DNA of 64,000 nt from Pseudomonas denitrificans (nom. rej.) (lineage in GTDB: Bacteria; Pseudomonadota; Gammaproteobacteria; Pseudomonadales; Pseudomonadaceae), in NCBI RefSeq assembly GCF_008807415.1, contig NZ_CP043626.1, positions 3,038,001 to 3,102,000 on the forward strand, given 5' to 3'. The translations under genes were made by a program, and so were the position numbers. Within the stretch, counting starts at the first letter, position 1. Every line of letters begins with the position of its first letter. Under the pieces are notes generated by a model. It ran no database searches, was not told the DNA's origin, and saw only the letters and a program-made list of their open reading frames with translations. Positions 1 to 8,345 of the stretch are shown one piece after another.

Positions 1-467
1 CCGCCGAGCAGCTTCTTCAGGTCTTCCGGGGTGTTGGCCGTGACCTTCGAGCCAAAGCCACCGGTAGCCATGTTGAGGAACATCTGCCCATCCACTTCGC
101 CCAGGTCGATGGGCCGTGCCGGCACGTCCAGCAGCGCCAGCGCGGCGGCCGGCTCCAGCGGCACGCCGGCGGCGCGGGCGAAATCATTGGCGGTACCCAG
201 CGGCAGGATTGCCAGGCTGGCCTTGCCGGCGGCCTGGGCCAGCGCCTCGGCGACATCGCGCACGGTGCCGTCGCCGCCGCCGGCGATCAGCGTCGTGTAG
301 CCCGCCGCCAGCCCCTCCTCCACCAGCCGCCGGGCGTCGCCGCCCTCCCAAGTCACCCTGACGTCCAGCGCCCGACCCGCCTCGCGCGTGGCCAGCACGG
401 CGGCGCGCACCTCGTCGTTGGCGGCTTGCTTGCCATGCAGGATCAGCAGGGCATTGGGTTGCGTCAT
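1..467 (-). CDS. yegS: YegS-family lipid kinase (partial, C-terminus beyond window)
   Basis: N-terminal 155 residues of a diacylglycerol-kinase-catalytic-domain protein; the rest lies left of position 1. The nucleotide-binding signature GGGDGTVRDV, at about residues 63-72, and the following LPLGTANDFAR stretch are diagnostic of the YegS/BmrU/DgkB kinases, which phosphorylate lipid substrates with ATP at the cytoplasmic face of the membrane. The start codon at 465-467 directly precedes MTQPNALLILHGK, a typical YegS opening. It lies 79 bases downstream of the FGGY kinase gene on the same strand, so co-transcription is possible but not shown. Family assignment is firm; the true lipid substrate is unknown. 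Confidence 0.9.
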   Translation of the reverse strand, partial: MTQPNALLILHGKQAANDEVRAAVLATREAGRALDVRVTWEGGDARRLVEEGLAAGYTTLIAGGGDGTVRDVAEALAQAAGKASLAILPLGTANDFARAAGVPLEPAAALALLDVPARPIDLGEVDGQMFLNMATGGFGSKVTANTPEDLKKLLG

Positions 468-546
468 GGTGGGTTTCCTCCCGGTGAGTCCATCGGATAT
501 GGACTCAGACTAGCGCGAGGGGAATTCCTCCCACTTGATTTGCCGC

Positions 547-2106
547 TCAGGCCGGATAGCCGGTGATCTCCCGGATGCTCTGGTACAGCGGCTTGAGCTG
601 CTTGTACATGCGCTGGTAGACCTCGCTGTACAGCCGCTCGTAGGTGCGCTGCGCCTCGGGGCTCGGGTGGAAGACCTCGCCGACGCGGGTCATGGCGGCG
701 ATGGCGCTGGTGAAGTCCGGATAGAGCCCCAGCCCCACCGCGCAATCGATGGCCGCGCCCAGGCCGGATGCCTCGTAGACGTGCGGGCGCTCTGCCGGCA
801 GGCCGAAGATGTCGGCGGTGAGCTGCATCGCTGCGTCACTCTGCGATCCGCCCCCGGCCACGCGCAGGCGCTGGATGCGGGTGCCGGAGCGCTTCTCGAT
901 GCGCTCCTTGCCCTGACGCAGCGCGTAGGCGAGGCCTTCGAGGATGGCGCGGTAGATGTGCGCGCGGGTATGCACGTCGCCGAATCCGATGATCGAGCCC
1001 TTGGCTTCCAGTCCCGGCTCGCGGATGCCCGGCGTCCAGTAGGGTTGCAGCATCAGGCCCATGGAGCCGGCGGGCACGCTGTTGACCAGTTCGTCGAACA
1101 GCTTCTCCGGCTCGACGCCCAACTCCTGCGCACGCTGCATCTCGCGCAGGCCGAACTCGCGCTTGAACCAGCTGACCATCCAGAAGCCGCGGTAGATCAT
1201 CACCTCGGTGTTGAAGTGATCGGGAATCGCCGCCGGGTACGGCGGGATCAGCGGGATCGTTTCCAGGTAGCGCGAGCGGGTGGTGTTGATGGTCGCAGTG
1301 GTGCCGTAGGACAGGCAGGCCACAGTCGGATCGATGGCGCCCGCGCCGAGCACCTCGCAGGCCTTGTCGGCGCCGGCGGCGATCAGCGGCAGGCCTTCGG
1401 GAATCCCGGTCAAGCGGCTGGCCTCGGCAGTGATCTCACCGAGCTTCTCGCCCGGCTTGAACAGCTCCGGAAGCTGCTCGCGGCGCACGTCCAGCACCTG
1501 CCATTTCCAGTCGCGCGGCGCGGCCCATTGCAGTTTCTTGTAGTCGAACGGCAGGTAGGCAACGCTGCAGGCCACCGAGTCCACGTAGCGCCCGCACAGG
1601 CGCTGGGTGAGGAAGCCGGAGAGCAGCAGCACCTTGTGCGTGCGCTGGTGGATGTCCGGCTGCTGCTGGGCGACCCAGTTCACTTCGGCCTGGGTGCGGA
1701 AGTAATCCACTGCGCCCTGCGCGCCCACCAGCTTGAACAGCCAGCCCCAGGGCCCCTTGATCGACCCTTCCAGTTCGGCGCGGCGCTGGTCCAGCCAGAT
1801 GATCGCCGGGCGCAGGGCCTGGCCGGCCTGGTCGACGTGGATCACCGTGCCGCGCTGGGTCGTCAGCGAGACGCCACAGATGCGGCTGCGGTCAATGTCC
1901 ACGCTGGTCCACAGCCGCTTGCAGGCTTCGCCCAACTGTTCCCAGTAGTAGTCCGGGTGCTGTTCGGCCCAGCCGGGCTGCGAGGAAAAATAGGCTTCCA
2001 GCTCGACCTTGCCCTTGCCCACCAGGTTGCCCTGGAGATCGAAGAGTAGCGCGCGCACGCTCTGGGTGCCGTTGTCGATGGCCAGCAGGTAGTTCTTGTT
2101 ATCCAT
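547..2106 (-). CDS. FGGY-family carbohydrate/polyol kinase
   Basis: 519-residue sugar kinase of the ASKHA fold (PA3024-like by context). The N-terminal phosphate-binding loop AIDNGTQSVRALLFD and the second ATP site around CLSYGTTATINTT are visible, followed by the FGGY C-terminal domain with GGGSQSDAAMQ. The ATG at 2104-2106 was chosen because it sits just before the conserved strand; an upstream in-frame start would overlap the GlpD-like gene. It is third in a leftward operon after an alkyl-DHAP-synthase-like flavoprotein and a GlpD-like dehydrogenase, 26 bases from the latter. The substrate is probably glycerol-like or another short polyol, but the sequence does not decide between glycerol, xylulose and other FGGY substrates. 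Confidence 0.9.
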   Translation of the reverse strand: MDNKNYLLAIDNGTQSVRALLFDLQGNLVGKGKVELEAYFSSQPGWAEQHPDYYWEQLGEACKRLWTSVDIDRSRICGVSLTTQRGTVIHVDQAGQALRPAIIWLDQRRAELEGSIKGPWGWLFKLVGAQGAVDYFRTQAEVNWVAQQQPDIHQRTHKVLLLSGFLTQRLCGRYVDSVACSVAYLPFDYKKLQWAAPRDWKWQVLDVRREQLPELFKPGEKLGEITAEASRLTGIPEGLPLIAAGADKACEVLGAGAIDPTVACLSYGTTATINTTRSRYLETIPLIPPYPAAIPDHFNTEVMIYRGFWMVSWFKREFGLREMQRAQELGVEPEKLFDELVNSVPAGSMGLMLQPYWTPGIREPGLEAKGSIIGFGDVHTRAHIYRAILEGLAYALRQGKERIEKRSGTRIQRLRVAGGGSQSDAAMQLTADIFGLPAERPHVYEASGLGAAIDCAVGLGLYPDFTSAIAAMTRVGEVFHPSPEAQRTYERLYSEVYQRMYKQLKPLYQSIREITGYPA

Positions 2107-2132
2107 GGGGCTCTTGGTCAATGAGACGTCGG

Positions 2133-3707
2133 TCAGATTGGAAGGCTGTAGCAGCGACGCCACAGCGCCAGATAGTCCTGTTCTTCACGTTTCCAGCGCG
2201 GGTCGTCCCAGCCCAGGCGTGGCTGGCACAGCGCGCGAATTCTCGGCAGCTCGTGGGCGCCGCCGTCGGCCAGCAGCAGGCCAACGCGGGTACGGCGCAG
2301 CAGCAGGTCGTCCAGGTGCAGCACCAACTCGCCTTCCGCCGCCCAGGCCAGTTCGGCCCAGAGTGAATCGGTATGGCCGATGCACTCGCTGCCCACGGTT
2401 TTCAGTACCCGCGCCAGCTCCGGCAATGCGCGGCCATGACGACCGCGCAGACGGGTCTGTTGCGGCGGAGTCAGCCCGGGCAGATCCACTGCGTCGACAG
2501 GTTCGAAGACCTGTTCTCCCGCCGCCTCCAGCGAGCGCTCCAGCATCGGTGCGCAGGCGGCGAGCACCTCCAGCGCCAGCAGGCGGAAGGTCGTGAGCTT
2601 GCCGCCGGCCAGGGTTACGCAGCCGGGCTCGACCCACAGCGCATGTTCGCGCTTTTCATCCGAGGGCTTGAGCGACGGTGTGCCATCGCTGACCACCGGG
2701 CGCACGCCGGCCCAGGTGGAGCGCACGTCTGCCGCGCTGATATGCGCAGACGGGAACTGCTGCGCACAGGCCGCCAGCAGGTAATCCACTTCCTCGCGGC
2801 TGATGGCTGCGTCGTCGTCCAGTGTGTCGCGGTGATCGAGGTCGGTGGTGCCGACCACGGTCGCGCCTTCCCAGGGGAAGACGAACACCGGGCGTTTGTC
2901 CTGCCCGTGCATGAAGCTGAAGGCGTGGGCAACCGGCAGGCGCCAGGCCGGCAGCAACAGGTGACTGCCGCGCAGCGGGCGGATGTGCTCGCTACTGTGT
3001 TTCTGCCGTAGGGCATCGGCCCAGGCGCCGGTGGCCAGGGCAACGGCGCGCGCACGGAAAGTGAAGCGTTCGCCACTCTCGCTGTCCTCGGCGACCAACC
3101 CCTGCACTCGACCGTCGCGGCGATCCAGCTCGATCACTTTCAGGCCGTTCAGCGCTTCGCCGCCTTCAGCGCGAGCCTCTCCGAGCACGCGCATCACCAG
3201 GCGTGCGTCGTCGGTGACTGCGTCCTGGAAGCGCGTGCCGCCGAGCAGGCGATCTTCCCTCAAGCCCGGCGCCAGGTAACGCAGCTCTTCCAGGCGATAG
3301 AACAGATGATTGCGCCGCCCCGCCAACGCGTCGTAAAGCGACAGCAGCGTGCCGAACACGCGCGGGCCGGGGAAGCCGCCCTGGTAGTGCGGCATGATGA
3401 AGCTCAGCGGATCGACCAGCCCCGGCGCCTCGCCCAGCAGACGCTGGCGCTCGCGAACCGAGTCGCGGGTCAGGCCGAACTGGCCCTTGGCGATGTAGCG
3501 CAGGCCGCCATGGACCATCTTCGACGAGCGACTGGAGGTGCCCCAGGCGAAGTCGCGCTGCTCGACCAGCAGGCAACGCCAGCCGCGCCGTGCGGCTTCA
3601 CGGAGGATGCCGGCACCGGTGATGCCGCCGCCGACCACGATCAGGTCCCAGTCGCGCTCCGCCAGCTCCGGCAGCGCCTTGGCGCGCCACGTCGCATTCC
3701 AGCCCAT
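2133..3707 (-). CDS. GlpD-like FAD-dependent glycerol-3-phosphate dehydrogenase family protein
   Basis: 524 residues, normal length for aerobic glycerol-3-phosphate dehydrogenases. The N-terminal dinucleotide fold reads VVGGGITGAGILREAARRG, followed by the family signature TSSRSSKMVHGGLRYI; a C-terminal DAO_C-type helical domain follows. The family oxidises glycerol 3-phosphate to DHAP and passes electrons to the quinone pool at the inner membrane. It lies 4 bases after the upstream flavoprotein gene, so the two are probably translationally coupled. Its association with an AGPS-like enzyme rather than glpF/glpK/glpR suggests a GlpD paralogue working on a related phospho-polyol; this is inference. 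PA3025-like by position. Confidence 0.88.
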   Translation of the reverse strand: MGWNATWRAKALPELAERDWDLIVVGGGITGAGILREAARRGWRCLLVEQRDFAWGTSSRSSKMVHGGLRYIAKGQFGLTRDSVRERQRLLGEAPGLVDPLSFIMPHYQGGFPGPRVFGTLLSLYDALAGRRNHLFYRLEELRYLAPGLREDRLLGGTRFQDAVTDDARLVMRVLGEARAEGGEALNGLKVIELDRRDGRVQGLVAEDSESGERFTFRARAVALATGAWADALRQKHSSEHIRPLRGSHLLLPAWRLPVAHAFSFMHGQDKRPVFVFPWEGATVVGTTDLDHRDTLDDDAAISREEVDYLLAACAQQFPSAHISAADVRSTWAGVRPVVSDGTPSLKPSDEKREHALWVEPGCVTLAGGKLTTFRLLALEVLAACAPMLERSLEAAGEQVFEPVDAVDLPGLTPPQQTRLRGRHGRALPELARVLKTVGSECIGHTDSLWAELAWAAEGELVLHLDDLLLRRTRVGLLLADGGAHELPRIRALCQPRLGWDDPRWKREEQDYLALWRRCYSLPI

Positions 3708-3711
3708 GGGC

Positions 3712-5307
3712 TCAGTCCTGCAGCAGGGTGCCGGGGTTCAACCGGCCGGACGGGTCGAAATGCCCGGCCAGCGCCTTGATCGCGGCCATGCCCAGCGGGC
3801 CCTTCTCCACCGGCAGATAGGGAGCGTGGTCCTTGCCCACGCCGTGCTGGTGGCTGATGGTGCCGCGATTGTTGGCGATGGTCTGGCTGGCGGCGTGCTT
3901 GAGCTTGCGCCAGCGCTCGTGGGTTTCCGCGTAGCTGGCCGCCGGGCGGAACACGTAGGTGGTGTAGATGCTCGAGCCCTCGCCGTAGACGTGGGACAGG
4001 TGGGTGAACACGTGCACGCGCTCGCCCTCCGCGGCCAGGCCATCGCGCAGGCTGGCTTCGATGCGGTTCAGCAGGTTGTCGACGTTGGACCAGTCGGTGG
4101 CAGTTTCCAGGGTATCGACCACATAGCCGTTCTCCCACAGCGCCTCGCGCAGGTAGGGGAAGCGGAAGCGGTTCTGCGCCCACTTCCTGCCCAGCAGGGT
4201 GCCGGTGAACACGCCGCCGAAGGCCTTGAGAATTCGCCGCGCGGCTCGCAGCGAAGTCGCGTTCTGGGCACGGTCGCCGGTGACGCCAAAGGTCAGCATA
4301 CACTTGCCCTCGGCCGCACCGCGCAGCTTCAGGTAGCGCTCCAGCCAGGCGATCTGCCCAGGATGACCGGCCAGCGCGAGCTGGGTGGTGGTTTCCACGG
4401 CGTTGGACAGACGCAGCATGGACAGCGGTACACGCGCCTGCACCAGGGTACGGATGCCTTCCAGCGCCTGCTCCCACGACGGCAGGAACACCGCGTAGAA
4501 GCGCTCGTCCTCGGCGATGCGGGTGACCCGCACCTTCACCGACGACAGAATGCCGAAGCGGCCTTCGGAGCCCATCACCACTTCGCGCAGGTCGGGGCCG
4601 GCGGAGGATGCCGGGAAGGTCGGGATGTCCAGGCTGCCGGCGAAGGTTTCCAGGGTGCCACCGGCGAACAGTTGCTCGATGCGCCCGTAGCGCAGCGACT
4701 GCTGACCGCTGGAGCGGCTGGCGACCCAGCCACCGAGGGTGGAGAGCTCCCAGGACTGCGGGAAGTGGCCCAGGGTATAGCCACGGGCGCGCAGCTGGCT
4801 TTCCACCTGCGGGCCGTTGGCGCCGGGGCCGAAGGTGGCGATCAGGCTCTGCTCGTCCAGCTCCTGCAGGCGGTTCATGTGCTCCAGGGAAACGGTGAGC
4901 ACCGCCTTGTCGGAGGTTGGCGGGTTGATGTGGCCGGCCACCGAGGTGCCGCCACCGTAGGGGATCACCAGGCAGTCCCAGAGCTCGGCGAACTTCAGCA
5001 GTTCGCGGATCTGCTCGGCGGTCTGCGGGTAGGCCACGCCATCGGGGAACACGCCGAACTCGCCTTCGCGCATCGCCAGCCAGTCCGGCAGGCTCTGGCC
5101 ACGGGCGTGCAGCAGGCGGTCGCGGGCCTCGCGCACCACCAGCGGATGCTCGGGCAGGCGCGAGGCCGGCACCTTGGCCAGCACCTGCTCCAGCGTCGCG
5201 TCCGGCAGCGTCAGGCCGGGGCCAACCAGTTCGGCGAGAAAATCACGCCCGTTGCCGGGCAATTCCACCACCGTCGTTTCTTCACCCCAGCCGTTCCAGC
5301 GTCGCAT
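3712..5307 (-). CDS. FAD-binding oxidase, alkyldihydroxyacetone-phosphate-synthase-like
   Basis: 531-residue flavoprotein of the vanillyl-alcohol-oxidase fold. The FAD-binding PCMH motif PYGGGTSVAGHINPP is at about residues 117-131, and the C-terminal half has the FAD-oxidase C domain with YGEGSSIYTTYVFRP and ISHQHGVGKDH. The opening RRWNGWG and the overall layout resemble alkylglycerone-phosphate synthases (AGPS) more than D-lactate dehydrogenases. AGPS enzymes carry HHHGxGK where this protein has HQHGVGK. A good Shine-Dalgarno AAGGAG lies 6 bases before the ATG at 5305-5307. First gene of the leftward operon, divergent from the AraC regulator. The reaction is not established: ether-lipid chemistry or oxidation of a 2-hydroxy acid are both possible. 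PA3026-like. Confidence 0.85.
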   Translation of the reverse strand: MRRWNGWGEETTVVELPGNGRDFLAELVGPGLTLPDATLEQVLAKVPASRLPEHPLVVREARDRLLHARGQSLPDWLAMREGEFGVFPDGVAYPQTAEQIRELLKFAELWDCLVIPYGGGTSVAGHINPPTSDKAVLTVSLEHMNRLQELDEQSLIATFGPGANGPQVESQLRARGYTLGHFPQSWELSTLGGWVASRSSGQQSLRYGRIEQLFAGGTLETFAGSLDIPTFPASSAGPDLREVVMGSEGRFGILSSVKVRVTRIAEDERFYAVFLPSWEQALEGIRTLVQARVPLSMLRLSNAVETTTQLALAGHPGQIAWLERYLKLRGAAEGKCMLTFGVTGDRAQNATSLRAARRILKAFGGVFTGTLLGRKWAQNRFRFPYLREALWENGYVVDTLETATDWSNVDNLLNRIEASLRDGLAAEGERVHVFTHLSHVYGEGSSIYTTYVFRPAASYAETHERWRKLKHAASQTIANNRGTISHQHGVGKDHAPYLPVEKGPLGMAAIKALAGHFDPSGRLNPGTLLQD

Positions 5308-5466
5308 GCCCGCTCCTTCTTGTTCAGGGTCTGAACCCGCTAATTCGATTGCTATTTCGGTGCCGCTTGATGGCTGCCTATACTAGCCAGCCGCCCTGCC
5401 CTGTCACTGTCGGATCAAGACAGGCGCAGTTGCCGATCGAGACACCGAAGAACAAGAACTCACGCC

Positions 5467-6495
5467 ATGCATTCCCTCGGCTACACATCCGTCCCCGCAC
5501 TGCTGAAATACCTGCGCCACGCCGAATCCCTCGGCATGGACCTGGACGTCGCCCTCCAGGCGGCGGGCCTTGAACGCTCGCAACTGAGCGACAACAGCCA
5601 GCGCCTGCCCAGCGAGGCCCACGAGCGCCTGTTGCAGCACCTTTGCGCGTACTCCGGCGATCCGCTGTTCGGCCTGCACTCGGCGCGCTTCGTGCAGCCG
5701 GGCTCGTGGAGCGTGCTGGGCTACATCACCATGAACTGCGCCAATCTGGGCGAGGCCATGGGCCGCATCATTCCCTACGAGAAGCTGGTCGGCGACATGG
5801 GCGTCAGCCGCCTGGAGCCAGGCGAAGGCCACATCAAGCTGATCTGGAACTGCCGCCACGAGGCCGCGCAGATCCGCCGGCACATGGTGGAAAACGTACT
5901 GGCTTCCTGGCTGCTTTATGCGCGCTGGATCGCCGACACCAACGGCTCGCCGCAGGAAGTCTGGTTCGAACACGCGCAGCCCGAGGGCGCCGACGTCGCC
6001 GAATACGAGCAGCTGTTCGGCTGCCCGGTGCGCTTCGAACAACCCTTCAGCGCCCTGCTGGTGCCCCTGCAGTTGCTCAGCTACCCGCTGCGCCAGGCCG
6101 ACGCCAATCTGCTGCGCACCCTGGAAGAGCACGCCCTGGCGCTGATGGCCGAACTGGACGACGACGAGCCGCTGCCGCTGCGGGTGAAGAACGCCCTGCG
6201 GCTGCTGCTCAAGGACGGCCTGCCGCGCAAGGAGCGCGTCGCCGAGCGCTTCGAGATGACCGTGCGCACCCTGCAGCGCCACCTGCAGCAGGCCGGCACC
6301 AGCTACCAGCAGATCCTCGATGAACTGCGCCAGGAACTGGCCGAGCATTACCTGGTGCACAGCGACCTGCCGATCCAGGACATCGCCCAGTACCTGGGCT
6401 TCACCGAGTCGCGCTCGTTCCACCGCAGCTTCAAGGGCTGGACCGACCAGACGCCCGGCGAGTATCGCCAGCAGCATAAAAAAACGCCGGTCTGA
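5467..6495 (+). CDS. AraC-family transcriptional regulator
   Basis: 342 residues: an N-terminal ligand-binding region of the 'arabinose-binding domain of AraC' type seen in OruR/ArgR-like Pseudomonas regulators (about 20-205), then a C-terminal AraC DNA-binding domain with two helix-turn-helices. The first HTH is around RVAERFEMTVRTLQRHLQQAG; the second is around IQDIAQYLGFTESRSFHRSFK, with the usual PGEYR ending. It is divergent from the AGPS-like/GlpD-like/FGGY operon across a 159-base gap, so it is the obvious candidate regulator of that operon. No convincing Shine-Dalgarno precedes this start. Its TGA stop forms the loop of the downstream terminator hairpin. PA3027-like. Confidence 0.92.
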   Translation: MHSLGYTSVPALLKYLRHAESLGMDLDVALQAAGLERSQLSDNSQRLPSEAHERLLQHLCAYSGDPLFGLHSARFVQPGSWSVLGYITMNCANLGEAMGRIIPYEKLVGDMGVSRLEPGEGHIKLIWNCRHEAAQIRRHMVENVLASWLLYARWIADTNGSPQEVWFEHAQPEGADVAEYEQLFGCPVRFEQPFSALLVPLQLLSYPLRQADANLLRTLEEHALALMAELDDDEPLPLRVKNALRLLLKDGLPRKERVAERFEMTVRTLQRHLQQAGTSYQQILDELRQELAEHYLVHSDLPIQDIAQYLGFTESRSFHRSFKGWTDQTPGEYRQQHKKTPV

Positions 6496-6508
6496 GACCG
6501 GCGTTTTT
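6478..6508. terminator. Bidirectional rho-independent terminator containing the AraC stop codon
   Basis: A perfect 12-bp stem (AAAACGCCGGTC / GACCGGCGTTTT) has only TGA, positions 6493-6495, as loop; this TGA is the stop codon of the AraC gene. A-runs and T-runs flank both sides, so it can serve both the rightward AraC gene and the leftward moeA gene ending at 6526. Confidence 0.92.
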
Positions 6509-6525
6509 CATTGCGTTCCTGGCGC

Positions 6526-7740
6526 TCAGTCCAGCAGTTCGCTGAACGGAATGAAGGTCAGCCAATCGCCTTCGGCCAGCGTCATCCCCTCGCGCACTTC
6601 CGCCAGCCCCTCGGCCCAGGCGGCGCTGCGCAGCACACCGGAGCTCTGGTTGGCATAAGGCACCGCACGGCCATTCTCCAGGCGCGCGCGCAGGTACTCG
6701 CGGCGGTTGCCCGGCTTGGTCCAGTTGAACCCGGCCGGCACCTGCAGGCGCAGCGGCTCGACCTTCTGCATGCCGAGGCGACGCATCAAGTAGGGCCGCG
6801 CCAACAGCGCGAAGGTCACCAGGGTGGAGGCAGGATTGCCCGGCAGGCCGATCACCGGCACCTGCTGGTAGTGGCCGACGGTCAGCGGCTTGCCCGGCTT
6901 GATCGCCAGCTTCCACAGCGCCAGCTCGCCGGCTTCACGCAGGGCCGCACCGAGGAAGTCCGCCTCGCCGACGGAGACGCCGCCGGTGGAAAGGATCAGG
7001 TCCACGTTGGACAGGCCGGACAGGGCCGCGCGGGTGCGCTCCAGGTCGTCCGGAAGGATACCGGCGTCCACCACCTCACAACCGAAGCGCTGCAGCCAGG
7101 TGCGCAGCAGGTGACGGTTGCTGTTGTAGATCTGCCCGAGCTCCAGCGGCTTGCCCGGTTCCACCAGCTCATCGCCGGTCGACAGCAGCGCCACGCGCGG
7201 ACGACGACGCACAGTCAGCTCGGCCTGGCCGAGCGATGCGGCCAGGCCGATCTCGATCGGGCCCAGGCGCGTGCCGGCCGGCAGCACACAGTCGCCGTTG
7301 CGGGTTTCCTGGCCTTGCGGGCGTACGTGCTGACCTACCTTGAGCGCTTCGAGGAAACGCACGCGGCCGTCTTCCAGCACCTCGACGTTTTCCTGCATCT
7401 CGACGCAATCGGCGCCGTCAGGCACCGGTGCGCCGGTAAAGATGCGCACGCAGGTGCCCGGCAGCAGCGGCTCGCCCGCCTGCCCGGCGAAGATCTTCTG
7501 GCTGACCGGCAGCGGCTCGCACTGCCAGTCGGCCTGGCGCAGTGCATAGCCGTCCATGGCGCTGTTCGGCCACGGTGGCAGGTCCAGCCCGGCGAGCAGC
7601 GGCCCGGCGAGCACGCGGCCGTCCGCTTCGCTCAGCGGCAGGGCTTCGGTATCGAGGATCGGCGACTGTTCCGCCAGGCTCAGCAGGCGCGCCAAGGCGT
7701 CCTCGACCGGGAGCAGTCCCGGCTTGTCGCAGCAGCTCAT
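6526..7740 (-). CDS. moeA: Molybdopterin molybdenumtransferase MoeA
   Basis: 404 residues, usual MoeA length. It inserts molybdate into adenylated molybdopterin in the last step of molybdenum cofactor synthesis in the cytoplasm. Visible hallmarks are NSAMDGYAL near residue 60 (substrate-binding loop), the MoaB/MogA-like domain with STGDELV and STGGVSVGEADF, and VIGLPGNPAS. The ATG at 7738-7740 overlaps the upstream moaB stop as ATGA, showing translational coupling. An upstream in-frame start would run well into moaB and is not used here. PA3028 (moeA2)-like by neighbourhood. Confidence 0.95.
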   Translation of the reverse strand: MSCCDKPGLLPVEDALARLLSLAEQSPILDTEALPLSEADGRVLAGPLLAGLDLPPWPNSAMDGYALRQADWQCEPLPVSQKIFAGQAGEPLLPGTCVRIFTGAPVPDGADCVEMQENVEVLEDGRVRFLEALKVGQHVRPQGQETRNGDCVLPAGTRLGPIEIGLAASLGQAELTVRRRPRVALLSTGDELVEPGKPLELGQIYNSNRHLLRTWLQRFGCEVVDAGILPDDLERTRAALSGLSNVDLILSTGGVSVGEADFLGAALREAGELALWKLAIKPGKPLTVGHYQQVPVIGLPGNPASTLVTFALLARPYLMRRLGMQKVEPLRLQVPAGFNWTKPGNRREYLRARLENGRAVPYANQSSGVLRSAAWAEGLAEVREGMTLAEGDWLTFIPFSELLD

Positions 7741-8275
7741 CCGCGGCTCTCGCAGGGCGCCGCCTTCTTCAGGTGCGGCACGAAGTTGCACGGGCGGTGG
7801 CTGGCGTCCAGTTGCTCGCCGAGGATGCCGTCCCAGGCGGTGCGGCAGGCGTTGGTGGAGCCCGGCAGGCAGCAGACCAGCGTGCCATTGGACAGGCCGG
7901 CCAGCGCGCGGGACTGCACGGTGGAGGTGCCGATATCGGCCACGGAAATCTGCCGGAACAGCTCGCCGAAACCGTCCACCACCTTGTCCAGCAGGCAGGT
8001 CACGGCCTCCGGGTGCTGTCGCGGCCGGTGAAGCCGGTGCCGCCGGTCACCAGCACGACCTGCACTTCGTCCTCGGCGATCCAGGTCGCGACCTGGGCGC
8101 GGATGCGGTAGAGGTCATCCTTGAGCAGGACGCGGGCGGCCAGGTTATGGCCGGCAGCCTTCAGGCGGTCGACGAACAGCTGGCCGGAGGTGTCGGTTTC
8201 CAGGGTGCGGGTGTCGCTGACGGTGAGGACGGCGATGTTCAGCGGGACGAATGGCTGCTCGGCCTTGTGGCTCAT
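7737..8275 (-). pseudogene. moaB: moaB, molybdenum cofactor biosynthesis protein B, with a one-base deletion frameshift
   Basis: The two halves of a MoaB protein lie in different frames. The N-terminal half starts at 8273-8275 (MSHKAEQPFVPLN), contains VSDTRTLETD and VTGGTGFTGRDST, then runs into RRP-stop. The C-terminal half resumes as PEAVTCLLDKVVDGFGELFRQ and ends at 7737. Reading AGCACC-CCG-GAG instead of the observed AGCACC-CGG-AGG restores GRDSTPEAVTCLL, so one C (one G on the plus strand, in the run at 8011-8013) is missing. With it restored the gene would be 540 bp and 179 residues, normal for MoaB. It could be a real inactivation, a very young mutation or a sequencing error in a homopolymer. 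MoaB/MogA adenylates molybdopterin before MoeA acts. Confidence 0.85.
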
Positions 8276-8345
8276 GATGAGGGCCCTTGCTTGTGAGGTT
8301 GGAATGCGCGGTGTTATATCACAGGCCCGCCCCGGAGACCCTGAC

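Noticed and set aside
3538..5334. 598-codon plus-strand frame opposite the AGPS-like gene
   Set aside because: Shadow; the minus-strand protein has clear FAD-binding motifs.
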